Assembly: GCA_008508345.1 (NCBI GenBank)
Contig: QNGE01003232.1
Coordinates: forward strand, 1-64,000
Reading direction: 5' to 3'
Source of the DNA: Paragonimus westermani
Lineage: Eukaryota > Platyhelminthes > Trematoda > Plagiorchiida > Troglotrematidae
DNA length: 64,000 bases
The notes under the pieces are model-generated. The model had not been told where the DNA came from. It saw nothing but the letters and a program-made list of their open reading frames with translations, and ran no database searches. Numbering within the stretch: position 1 is the stretch's first letter; each line of letters begins with the position of its first letter. The position numbers were made by a program, and so were the translations under genes. Of this stretch, positions 34,501-46,500 are shown in pieces.

Positions 34501-36313
34501 AGCAGCCAGACAAAAAGCAGATGCATGTGCGTGAGTGGCTGTGGTCTTCTATGCATTCCTTTCTTTGGATTTGTTGGTGTGTTGTATGATGAATGGTCTG
34601 CCTGGCTTTTCATAGTCCAATGAGAACTTTGCTTTTCATCCTTTTCTTCTCTGGGATGCACTAACCTGCACCCCTATACTGCAACGCTTCTTGTATTACA
34701 CTTCAAAAATCTTTCTTCTCAGTGTAGATCTCGTCATTGCAGCCTCTCTGTTTAGTTTCCGAGAGATAAGAGTTTCCTTTCCTTATTAGCCAATCAAGTG
34801 GCTAACCAGCATTGGCCGGCTGGACAGAAAGGCCCCACTGGCACACCTCCCGGTCTTATTCCTTCGGGTTTACACTGGATATGTGGTGTGTTGGTGGAAC
34901 TGCAATTGGTGCAGCGCAAGCCAGTTGCAGTGATATATAAGCGCAGGCGTCCTTTGGCTTCGGTCACTGTGACAGGCTAATCCGAATCGGATGGGGCCAA
35001 CCATGCTCGGCGAAGTACCTTGGTTTTCGGAACAATGCCCAAGCATCTAATTCTCGAGATGCATCTTAGACATTGTAGATGCAGGCGGTTCAGATACCAC
35101 ACATTCTGTTGATATAATACGTGGGTTTCACTGACGTACAACAGCGTGGTAGACATGCAGCTTGGTTTCTATTTCCCGACTGCAATTCTTCCAAACACGT
35201 TTTTCAAGAGGCCCCAGAGGAGCATTAACCGTGATCAAGTGAACCCACGGTCCGTTGTCAGGTCTATCGACAGATTACTACTTATGTAGGCCGCAAACAC
35301 ACTCACGCAGAGCCTCGCACGTGTTAGGTGTGAGAACTTCGCGTTCCGATAATCACTTACGCTGTTAAAAATATTGTGGAATTGTGACCTATTAGGAACA
35401 CACGTCCGCACACCCCGGACTTCCGCGTTGACTGGTCGTTAGCCATAGTGAGGGAAACAATGCAGTCCATTGTGTCCAAACTTCGAATCATCGACAGACA
35501 GGCATACAGGGTGCGTGTGGACTTGGGCTCATGTTAAGTTCGGAAAACAGTTTCCTTTCAAAAATATAGGCGACTACGACTCTCTGTATCAGATGTGCGC
35601 CACCACCAGATATGTGCAGGTCCCATCATCCTCACGACCGGGGTTATTTTCAGGTCACTACACCTTGATGAACCAAATCGTGGTTGTTGTCTGCCCTCTG
35701 GGTCATTTTGTCTTGTAAGCTTGTACACATATGACGAATCCGTCCGCCATTCACTTTGTTGAGTGACTCACATAGCTTTTACTTCGAACCCTGTAAGCAT
35801 GCATAGTCTGACGCTCGCGAAGAAAGAAACGCCCCCAACGTTCAACATGGATAACACTCCTCTTGAAATGTAGAAGAGACAAGAAAATAAAAATGGACAA
35901 CAAATATCGCCCATCTGAAGGAAAATCCCGGATGGTGCTCCTTCCACAATTCAGTCTGTGTGAGAAGTGTTGAGCAGTTTTCTCCTTAGCTTGGTGTGCC
36001 CATCTCCACGGAAGTCAACGATTCTTTTGTCGGAACATTCGCAGCAGCTCACTGGTTTCGCTCATCATACATATTACGTGTCAGCCTGTAACACATTATG
36101 CTGTCACCCGAACGTATAAAAGTGGAGTGCAGGAATCTGTCTGCGGAAAGGATTGATTGCCTTGACTAGCGAAAAAGCCCAGAATGTCCGATGTAGAGGC
36201 TGGAGACCCCTGTCTAAAAGTTCATATTATGGTGAATATCTGAGAGCGAAGAAGTCCAGTAGAACTGAGAGAACGATATTAGTGAAGTAGGTCAAGTTAA
36301 AGTGGATATACAG
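34501..36313. other. Gene-free stretch up to Gypsy-2
   Basis: No supported gene or repeat boundary. It may contain further old retroposon sequence linked to the tRNA-like head at 34.4 kb. Confidence 0.4.
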
Positions 36314-36496
36314 TGCACTAACATTTGGTTGTTACTAACATTTGGTCATAATTCACGTTTGCTTATTCGTATAACTCATCATTATCTTTCATACATTACA
36401 GCCACTGTACCGTCCTTCTCAAAAGAGTAAAGTCTTACTCCACGGGCCTTTGTCTTCTAACGACTCAACGTGTCATTTACTGAATACCGTTTTTCT
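36314..36496 (+). repeat. Gypsy-2 5' LTR
   Basis: It starts TGCACTAACATTTG and ends CCGTTTTTCT where similarity to the 3' LTR stops. The end is not the usual CA, so the boundary is set only by where the two copies diverge. Confidence 0.8.
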
Positions 36497-36520
36497 GATT
36501 CATTACAATTTACTCTTCTG

Positions 36521-38020
36521 ATGGACAAAGCACTACGACCGGAACGATTCAACACCGACCCGGATTCATCTGATGCAAGAAAACAATGGAACCACTAGTA
36601 CTTCACATTTCAAAATCATTTTACACCTCTCAAAACACCCGACGATGAGAAATTTCAAGTTCTCGCAAACCTCGTGAGTTCAGATGTCTTTGAATGCGTT
36701 GCGGATTGTAAACAATATAAGGATGCTATTGATGCTCTCATCTCTTTGTACGTTAAACCGAAAAATATCATCTACGCACATCTACTCAGCACATGCAAGC
36801 AGGAGGTCGGGCAGAATTTAGATCAGTTCATGCAGAAACTGAAACGCCTTGCCAAAGATTGTGGTTTCAAAGCAGTCAATGCTTCAGAGTATCATGATGA
36901 AACGATACGAGATGCATTCATAAGGGGTATGCTATCAAACAAGGTTCGCCAACGATTAATGGAGGAAGACGATAGAGACCTTGCCAAAGCTTTCACTCAA
37001 GCTACAGCTTTGGAAACAGCTGAATCACAGTCCTTGTCGTACAAACACCCACATGTGCCCTACAATGAATCCTGTGCTTTGCATTCACCCGTTTCTATTG
37101 ACCCTTCAGACTCTGGTAAACCTGACTCTAATCTGGCTGCGACAATACCCAAATGTTTCTTTTGTGGATATAACAAACACTCACGCTCAAAGTGTCCAGC
37201 CAGGGAAGCGCTTTGCCGTAACTGCAGAAAAGTGGGCCATTTTCAACGATTTTGTAAGTTTGATCCAAGTGATAAACGTGTGGTATTCTGTACCAAACCT
37301 CAGCTGTTCACTGCCTGCACAGCTGCTTTCCCTACTTCTCCTTCTAAAGCGGCAGTTCAAATTACTGCAAATGGAATTTCCCTTGATGCTTTCATTGATA
37401 ATGGAAGCTCAGACAGCTATATTCGTTCTGACATCGCTTATAGGCACTGTTGGCATATCTATCCTTCCAATTTGGCTATTTCTATGGCTTCCACTACCTA
37501 CACAAGTGTGACTCAAGGACACAGTCTCGTTACTGTTGATTGCCGTGGTAACTGCGATTCTTCAGTAAAACTTTTCTTGCTCCCGAACTTGTGTTCCGAT
37601 GTTTTACTTGGTCATGATTTCCTAAAACATCAACATATTCTTACATCTTTCGGTGGTTCAAAGCCTCCGTTTTCCTTGTGCTCGCTGACAGCTGCCCATG
37701 TAGAACCCCCAACACCTTTTGGCGATCTATCTCCCCTTTGCAAACCAAGTGCCACAAAATCTCGAGGACTAAGCTCACCCGACCGGAAATTCGTGGAGTC
37801 AGAAGTGCGTCGTCTACTCGCCGAAGGGATAATTGAACCATCTTGTTCGTCGTGGAGAGCTCAGGTATTGGCGGCATCTAATGCAAAAAACCATAAGAAG
37901 CGTATGGTTGTGGATTATAGCCAAACAGTTAATCGTTTCACGTATTGGGATGCGTATCTCTCACCTCGCAATGACGAGCTAGTGGAGAAAATATCACAAT
38001 ACGAGATCTAAACCACCGTG
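36521..38020 (+). pseudogene. Gypsy-2 gag-protease region, nonsense mutated
   Basis: A frame beginning at ATG 36521 is interrupted once by TAG at 36596-36598 and then stays open to 38011. It encodes a capsid-like helical region, two zinc knuckles (CFFCGYNKHSRSKC and CRNCRKVGHFQRFC, both C-x2-C-x4-H-x4-C, from about 37154), and a retropepsin whose active site reads FIDNGSSDS (DNGS in place of the usual DTGA/S, aspartate codon at 37397). The start of RT follows and is cut by the insertion at about 38017. Gag and protease are fused in one frame. Confidence 0.85.
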
Positions 38021-38408
38021 TAGTGACTCGCAGATACCCCCGGTCTGCCTGCTGTACGATGTGTAAAATACTTCCTAAGATCTTAGCTCACACTGTACAT
38101 AGGACCTTAAGGATCTTTGCCTGCTGTCTGCCTGATGCATGAGGTCGCGGTTGTTCGTCTGCATGCTGGTCGGCGTATGCGCGCCAAGCGCGACACACGC
38201 TGTTTCCGGCTTGCTCGCGCGCTCGACAGTCGGATCCTTATCCTCCCTAGCTGTTTCGCGTATCGGTGTCGCCTAGCGCTGGTCGAGACTATTTGTAATT
38301 ATCGCATAATATATTTTCAGTCGAGCAATTATTTGTATTTTCATTTCGCGTCTGGCATTTCTGCGTACACTTGAGGAAACGTTAATTTAGTGCACGTACG
38401 CACTAAAA
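38017..38408. mobile_element. Insertion of about 390 bp splitting Gypsy-2 RT
   Basis: RT coding runs into TCTAAACCACC at about 38020 and resumes at TTAGACCTCCAGAGTGC from about 38410. The intervening DNA begins TGTAGTGACTCGC and ends CGCACTAAAACC. Its ends form a weak inverted pair (TGTAGTG and CACTAAA) and an ACC is present at both junctions. The insert is CpG-rich in the middle and has no coding match. The TGTAGTGAC start resembles the TGTAGCGAC start of the Gypsy-1 LTR, so a solo LTR of another gypsy is one explanation and a small DNA transposon is another. Confidence 0.6.
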
Positions 38409-39275
38409 CCTTAGACCTCCAGAGTGCTTATCATCAGTTTTGTCGCATACCTTTCGGTGTTACAAACGGTGTTGCCTGTTTCCAGCGGCTCATTACAGCA
38501 TAATCACAAAAGCCAATTTGAAAGGTACTTTCTCTGATGTCGACAATGTCACCATCTGCGGCCAAAACATGTCAGAACACAATATAAACTACGGCAAGTT
38601 TCTAAATGCTGTCAAATAATTTGGCCTCACTTTCAACGAGGACAAGACCACAATCGCCGCTCGTACAATCACTCTCCTCGGCTTCCAGATAAATCATGGA
38701 GTTATAAAACCAGATCCTGAAAGATTCCGAGCATTACGTGAACTTCCACCTACTCCCGACCTCAAATCTCAGCAGAGGACCGTTGGAATGTTTGTTTACT
38801 ACTATAACTGGATCTCTCATTTTTCCGACAAGATTCACAATCTCATACATAAGATTTTCCCGCCTCCAGATGGTGTTAAACAAACTTTTGAAGACTTCAA
38901 GCGTGAACTTGAGAATGCTGCAGTGGTCACTATCAACTATAAAATACCCCTAGTTGTAGAAACTGATGCCTCTGATACAGCTATAGCCGCGACACTCAAC
39001 CAAGATAGTCGACCTGTTGCATTTTTCTCGCGAACTCTCAATCCTAGTGAAAGAAATCATTCCCCTATTGAAAAGGAAGCCTACGCAATCGTCGAAGCTC
39101 TTCGCAAATGGAGACATTATCTCCTTGGTGTCCATTTCAAACTTTTGACTGATCACCAATCTGTATCTTTTATGTTTTATGATAAGCATAAAGGAAAAGT
39201 GAAAAAAGGATAAAATTCTGCGATGGAGAATCGAACTCTCATGTTTTAGTTGTGACGTTGTTTACAGGCCTGGTA
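38409..39275 (+). pseudogene. Gypsy-2 RT C-terminal part and RNase H, broken
   Basis: The RT segment resumes with LQSAYHQ and PFGVTNG motifs, then a DVDNVTICG box in place of the usual YxDD, a TAA within the following stretch (about 38616), and the LLGFQI segment. RNase H follows in the frame at 38788-39213, with the ETDASDTAIAATL motif (first catalytic Asp), FFSRTLNPSE and the LLTDHQS motif. Several frames are used, so no full product could be made. Confidence 0.8.
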
Positions 39276-39322
39276 AAGAGAACCAGGCTGCTGGGGCCTT
39301 ATCACGAGGTTATTGTGCTTTC

Positions 39323-40326
39323 ATGAACTCATTTGATCTCAAACAACTACATGAATCATTGTGTCATCCTGGTGTTACACGTATGTTACACTTTGTGAGA
39401 TCAAAGATCTTTCCATTTCCTACCGAAGACGTGAAAGCATCGATTGCTCGGTGCCTCACATGTGCCGAACTCAAACCCAGATTTTATACACCACCCAGGG
39501 CGAACCTCATTAAAGAGACAACCTTTTGGAAGATTAAGTGTTGACTTCAAAGGACCTCTCCCATCTACTTCTCGCAATAAATACCTTCATATTGTTATTG
39601 ACGAGTTTTCTCTGACATATCTTCTACCGTCATTATTTTTGTCAACTATTTTCTATTTTTGGACTAGCTGCTTTCGTACACTCGGACCGTGGTACAGCAT
39701 TCATGTCTTCAGAACTGAAAAATTTCCTTCACGGAAAAGGTGTAGCTACCAGCAGAACCACACCATATAACCCAGCTGGAAATGGCCAATTAGAACGGCT
39801 TAACTCAACACTTTGGAAAGCCATAACACTCACACTGAAGTCCAGGAACCTTCGAATCAGTTACTGGGAATCAGCATTTTTAGATGCTGTGAGATCTCTA
39901 CTTTGTAAGTTCACGAATACGATACCGCATGAGCGAATGTTTAGCTGCAATCGACGGTCAACTTCCGGAACACCGCTTCCCAAGTGGTTAATTTCAGGTG
40001 GTCCCGTACTTTTGAAGAAACAACAACGAGCATCCAAATACGATCCTGTAGTGGAAGAAGTTGAATTGTTGGACTGCAACCCGCAGTATGCACACGTCCG
40101 ACTGCCGAACGGGAAAGAACAGACGGTGTCGGTGAAACACGTAGCTCCTTGTGGGGAACCCGATGAACTTGGAAACTCCGAATGTTTGGCTGATGCTAAT
40201 GAAATCGCACATGAAATGTGTCCCAACGATGAGGCCGCTGACTCTCCTACTCCAACCAATTATGAATTATTAAAGCAAAAGCAGCAACGTCTTCACCCGT
40301 ATAATATGAGAAGCCGCGAAGCATAG
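39323..40326 (+). pseudogene. Gypsy-2 integrase, frameshifted
   Basis: The zinc-binding part has HESLCHPG and CLTCAELK (39323-39544). The core begins in another frame with VDFKGPLP (first Asp, about 39541) and switches frame before HSDRG (second Asp, about 39680). NGQLERLN (Glu, about 39784) follows in the frame that runs to 40326. The three acidic residues are present but are separated by frame changes. The C-terminal part includes a GGPVLLKKQQ segment, like the post-core region of gypsy integrases. Confidence 0.8.
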
Positions 40327-40390
40327 TCATAGCTTTCCCGCAATTTTCCTCCTGACAACGACATATATTTGTTTCATTTCGTCCATTTAT

Positions 40391-40404
40391 CAGTGGGGGG
40401 AGAA
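40391..40404 (+). promoter_or_regulatory. Gypsy-2 polypurine tract
   Basis: CAGTGGGGGGAGAA lies directly before the TG of the 3' LTR, the expected place for plus-strand priming. Confidence 0.8.
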
Positions 40405-40587
40405 TGTACTAACATTTGTTTATTACTAGCATTTGGTCATAATTTACGTTCGCTTATTCGTATAACTTATCATTATCTTTCATGCATTACAGCCACTGTA
40501 CCGTCCTTCTCAGAAGAGTAAAGTCTTACTCCACGGGCCTTTGTCTTCTAACGACTCAACGTGTCATTTACTGAATACCGTTTTTCT
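40405..40587 (+). repeat. Gypsy-2 3' LTR
   Basis: Direct repeat of 36314-36496, starting TGTACTAACATTTG and ending CCGTTTTTCT, followed by TATAG. Confidence 0.85.
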
Positions 40588-43500
40588 TATAGTAAAAGTC
40601 TAAAGATTGGTTAGTGCAAGAAGCCTTACGCGATGAAGGCGTATAGGTTAAAAATCGACAAACGAATTAATAACACCTAGGAATTGTACGTGGTGTCTAA
40701 ATTAACAGACAAGTCCTGCGAATGAACGTCAGGTGAACTGAAACAAAGCCGATAGCGTTGGTTTAGTAGCGGTAGTGTTACCTGTGCAATCCTTTAGTGC
40801 GAAATGCTGCTGACCGAGAGATATGCATGGTCTGCACAAAAAGGTGAATATCTTGCAAACTTACGCAAACAATCTTATATAGTTTAGCAAAGCGTCTGAT
40901 GTAGTGCTATAAAAACGGATGAGGGGCGGAGATCGGAGGTGATCGTGCGCCAATGACCAGACAGGAGTGACCGTGCAGCGACGATATTGATACTAATTGT
41001 GTTCCTCTTGCATTACCAGCGTTAGGTAGCGTTTACGACGTCGCAAGGTCCGATTTCGGCTGAGATGTGTCGTGGCAGAAACTGAACACGTATGGATAAG
41101 CGACAGAGTGCCTTTGGGTCGGTCCTGAGTGTTGACAATGTTGCAGTGAAAATAACATTAGGAGCACATTAATGAGTCCAACAAACCATCCGTGTCAAAA
41201 ACCCATGAATGAATGCTGAGATGCCTGATCTCGTGTGAGAATAACCCATTGATGAGGGGTGCTGTGGCAAGCGTTAGTGGTTCGAGTCGCGAGGACGTTT
41301 AATCTGAGGCGTGTACCGTGCTGCTTACAACTGTAAGAGCTGCACCGCCAGAAAGATTTCCGAAAGATGGCTAGCAAAACCAGAGCTACCAGATTCTTCT
41401 ATCCGTGAATAAATTAAGGCAGATATCGAGTCAATGTGTCAACCGCAATGTGGCGAGAGGATTCGGGATCAAAACAGATCAGTAGGGCCACGTTGGCTAC
41501 TGTGTCCCATTCTAAAGTAGGTGAATCTGGCGGGCACCGTTACGTGAATGCACGAGGTCAACGCGAACCGAAACGATGGCTCGTTTCGCGCGGCGCTAAA
41601 TAGCCGTGCGAATAGTAAGTGACGATGGCGTGCACAAGAAACGATCTCGAATGGGCTGAAAACTGCAGTCATGCAACAATGCGGGCGGTGCGTGGAACGC
41701 ATTCAAGTGAAAACTACCGAAAACATGCGGAAATGTATGAGATATTGTCTGATGGCGCTGAAACTGTGTGCCTGATCAGACGTGCAAACTGATTACGTAC
41801 ACATCGCTAGACGGGGGGCTGGCAATTGAAGCAACCGGATGAGCGGAGATTGTAAAGCGATGGAATATAGTGACTAGTGAAAGTCGAGGATCATACTGCC
41901 ATCAGTAACCTTGTATATAACCTGCTACTGCATAAAAAAACATATGGGGCGGGAAAACCTGTAAAATATGTGAGATTATGTGTAATAAAATCGGTAACGA
42001 CACCTAAAAATAGATGAAGAACGCAGTTAAATTGGGATTCAGCGAGATAATACGCGTAGTATAGACTGAGGCGACCTAGCAAGTGAAAATGCGTCGAAAG
42101 AAAGAGTTGAGAACGTGATCGCTAATTTGCAACGGTGCACCGGAAGTGGAGAGATCGGAGAATGAATGCTCATTAATACGGTTGATTGATGCGTGATGGC
42201 AACCGAGGGAAAAGCGTGAAACAGAAGTGCTGAAAGAAAATGGACTGTTAGTCGCGCCAATCAATTTGTACTGAAAAAGTGAGTAGGTGCTCGACCGTCG
42301 TCGACTAACAAATGCCTTTCCTGAAGAGCAGTGGAAATGTAGTCTCAACAGGCATCAAACTGCATGCAATTAGATGCACGGCTGAAGAAGTGCCACTGCG
42401 TTCGTATCAGGCCTTCTATGACAGACGTACATGGAATCATGCGTACAGAACAGACAAACAAGAAAACACGGTTGCAGCCGGGATCCTTAGAGAAGCCACA
42501 CGATCGCTGGTTACTACGAAAGTCAGTCGGAGAATAAACAAACATAGGAAAGCGATTTCTGAAGATTGTGTCTGGAGTTGGTTGTAACATACTGCCAGGC
42601 GGGTTGCGTAAAGTTTACCGCTAATAGCAATCCAATCTACCTATACGGCTGCGGCCATCGTGATGAGAACTAGATCTGTTTCGGCCTGACCAGCAACGAC
42701 AGTCGAGAAGTCACCCGAACTGTGTAACCAGTGTGGGTGCTGTTAGTTCCACATGTTGACTGATGTGCTGAATTCCAGATGGAACATTAGAGGAGGGATC
42801 AGCAGTAGCATGCTTTTGTTTATTCATTATGCCTCATGTAGTAGATGGGGCGACCTGGTTCATGCTGCGAGAGCATCGACGCGATATGAAATTATGGGTG
42901 TTGTGAATAGTCATGGTCAGACCTTGGCCTACGGACTTGCATCACATAAGTGACTTTCTGGGTGTGATCGCCACACCTTCCAGTTTAACCCAATAAATTG
43001 TCAAGCTGTACAGGCCGTCACATCTCGTCGAAGTTAGCTTTCGTTATGACGTTGCTTCCCGAAGTTCTATTACATTTAGATATAATTGCAAGAAAGAAAG
43101 AAAAGACTACAGTGCTCACAGCACCAAGTCCATAGTCAAGTGTCGTTCACAGTTACCATAATTACTAATGTTACTCAACAAAGATAAGCCGACATGACAA
43201 GTTTTTTCCGCCTCTCATGCGGGTACTTCACTGACTTCTTCACTTTGGGTAGTCTAAACACGGCGTGCGAAGAGACGACTCCTAGGTGCATAGCGTACAT
43301 TGTTGGACAAACCTACCCCTTTTCTCACAAGATTCTTTAGATTTGAGCAGTCAGCTGCGATGGGAAATTTAAACACCTAAGATCGAATAGTCAAATTAAA
43401 GAATTCTATCAATGCAGCAACCGCTCTCAATCGACTCTACTCTGACCTCTGACACTTCCCGACCCCAATCCTCAATGTCATTATTGACTAAATGGACTGC

Positions 43501-46500
43501 CCAAGAACTTTGATCCACAAGAGAACGCGATACTTTTCTTCTCACCCTCTCGAACGACGAAGGTGTGTAGTCTTTTGAAGGAGAACTGAGTAGCGACTGC
43601 AATTTTGGTGGTCGTGCTCCAATATACGTTCCTGATCTTTCTGTTTCTCAGAGTACTGTCGTTTTGGCCAAGTTGTCAAGTCACGAGTTCCACCCTGGAA
43701 CTAAAACTAAACTAAACTTTGATCCGTGTTCCTCTAGCTCGATGTTTTTCGATAACAATACACGCTCTAAGTTTAATCATCATCGTGCGTAGTTTTATAC
43801 TGAGAACCACTAGAAGGTTTGTGAAAAGTTGCCCGAGCCATGTACACCATGAACACGAAGAAGATCACAAGTGACAAACGTGCCACGCCGCGTTGACCGA
43901 AGATAAGAATTGTGAAAAAGCCGGACCACTCATACTCGTGTCAACAATCACGGCCAACCAAAACACTGTTGCATTGCCAAAGCCTTTTAGAAAGGACCGC
44001 TGTAGTCCATATTTACTAATCGTCCGTTGTTGACTGTCCCTCACACCGTTGGAAAATTGTCTGAATTTGAACGTTTGTTTGAAAAAGCAAGGGTATTTAG
44101 ACGCAACCCGTACCCACGCGACAGGCCCGGTTAATGCTTTGTCGCAGTATCATTCTGCTTTATTCCTCGCTGGCAGGTCAAATCCATTTCTCGACCATAT
44201 AGTCCCTATGTAATAGTAGCGTCATTCCCAATCCTTCCAGTTATACACATAGTCGGGTTTGCTAACGCGAGTCAATTTGCTCGGCTTCATGTTTTTTACA
44301 GCGTGGCTTACAGTCGACAACAGCCGGTCGTTAACAATATCTCGGGGACTGACGGACGGTCCGTAACCGAGGTATACTGTACATCACTGGAACTAATCAC
44401 AGAGAGCGAAAGATACAGCAATAACCTAATGGGATGTGCAGTCCTAATCGGTTGTGCGTTCGTCGACAGATAAAAGACTGAGCTCAGTTTACCTGAGGGA
44501 CCGACTGCGTCACGAAGAGCTTCAAAGTGGACATGGGAAACATCATCAATAACACACAAGTGGTTAACGTCCATGCTTTACGCGAGAAACAGTCACTTAT
44601 AAACACCCTCGATTCTCAAATGAAATAAGTTTTGGCTTCAGACTCTCTCCTTCACCCCAACGTAAGCCGTCCAAATTTGGCGAAAATCGGTCAGAACTTT
44701 CCAATGTCATAAAGCACATGCCTTAAAGTACAAGCATACTCAGAACTCGCAACCTCCATGTTCGCTATAAATGAAGACCGACAAAGTTGAAACAACTGTT
44801 GTTAGAAGGTCGGTGATGGTGCAGAAAGTAAAGCTGGAAAAATATTTTTCCGATTCAGGAATGCGTGAGAAATCAATGCGCATGCAACAAAAGGCTGCAT
44901 GAAGTTAATTCATTTTGCTAAATACTGCTAGATAGTCAAAACAACGGATCATGAGCCAGTGTGCTACAAGAGCCGAACGCTGGTTAAATCTGCATCGTAA
45001 CACTAAAGGTATGTGTGACTTACTGGTGTTCAGACCTGGTAATAGCTGAAATTCAGACAGTCAAGGGCACACAAGTCCATCAAGTAGACTACACATGGGG
45101 ACAATGACCTCTCTCAACGCACCTCGTCATTTGCACGTACAGAAATGCATTTTCACTGAGGACAGCCGATTTATTGGCAACCGCGACCGAGCCGTAGACG
45201 AACACTGAGGTGATAACACGGACCCTATGTCGAACGGATACTAGATACTAACGTTACCCAAAGCAGGTAGACGAGCATGGGCAAGTAGTGGAAATACACA
45301 TTTCAACCGCAACGGTTTTCTTTATGTCCTCGTCCATAGATGGAGTAACCTTCTGATGGGAACAGGTTTACCGTGATGCCATAAACAACCACCCGTGTTG
45401 GTACACTTTGTTGAGGAGCTAATACTTAACATGCATGGACATTTTGATGAACATGGTTGTCACGTGTAGTCGAAGTGGACCAAATGCGGGCTAGGCCATG
45501 AATAAACCACCTCCAGTTCAATGATGTAAATACGCATAAGTCTCAGACCGCAGATGCCAATTCGGCAACCATTGCAATTGGGACAGCAGAAATGAAAACA
45601 GTAGTGAACACCTGTTGAGCACCTGGGGTGACTCCATGGTCGCCATTATCAGTCAGTGTGGAGTGGGCGTAGTTTGCAGAACAGCTGAAGTCATATTGGT
45701 AGATCGCATTTCCCTGTGCCATCCAATGAGCAGGTTTTGTTAAGACAAGATTCAAAATCATTCCGTCATACTTGTTTACACCAACATTGAGTGCAAAGAC
45801 AGCTCCACCAAGCAAGTAATTCATTCGGATCCAATTCCTCGTTTTAGGCCCGCATTGTTGTGGCAGCCACTTTGGCTGGAGATACCAACCTCAAAGTTGT
45901 CCGGCTTGATGAATTCGATTCACATTGAGGTAGCAGACCCGAGATAAAATCACACCATTAACATATCAGCGGGATGCCGCCCTAACTGTCGGGAACAAGG
46001 TGCTTGTTAACTTTTGACATCTCGCATGTTATCCTTCCACTTGGTGTCAATCTTCTTTAAATCGAGAATGAACCCAGGTATGCCGCAAAACTGATAGTTG
46101 TAGGGTGGTGCAGCCACATGCAGCCTTGTTTTCAAAGAAACGCATTTAGTTTCAGGGTGTGCGTTGGTATATCACTGTCTCGCTGTTAATTAGTATGGTC
46201 GAAAGATAGAAGTCAGGAGAAGCTTAACTTACCATTGATTTGTGATAACCAAAGTTCCCAGCGACACCCTCACCCTCCGTACACTAGCACGAATCAGCAA
46301 GAGTGAGCAGGGCCACTGTTCTCATGAGTGAATTCGGACGGACAAATTCCGGTCACAGAAGAATACTGATTATCAAAAATAGGTTCATACAACCGGCCAA
46401 CCTCAGTCCAACAGAACGAAATATGACCAGCGGGGTAGATATAAAAATACTTTGACACAACTGACTGGATCTACTTAAGAAAATTCGCCGAACAGGTTGT

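Larger units (their letters stand above)
36314..40587 (+). mobile_element. Gypsy-2: Ty3/gypsy LTR retrotransposon, inactivated
   Basis: Two 183-bp direct LTRs (36314-36496 and 40405-40587) bound an internal region with gag (two CCHC knuckles), protease, RT, RNase H and integrase in gypsy order. A polypurine tract directly precedes the 3' LTR. The bases just outside are TACAG on the left and TATAG on the right, a plausible 5-bp target duplication with one change. By eye the LTRs differ at about 9 of 183 positions. The element is broken by a stop in gag, an insertion of about 390 bp in RT and further stops and frame changes. A primer-binding site was not identified after the 5' LTR. Confidence 0.9.

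Noticed and set aside
38117..38374. 85-codon frame inside the RT insertion
   Set aside because: Lies in the CpG-rich insert and has no similarity to any transposon protein I recognise.
45543..45824. 93-codon minus-strand frame with a hydrophobic C-terminus
   Set aside because: No family resemblance and no supported neighbouring exons.
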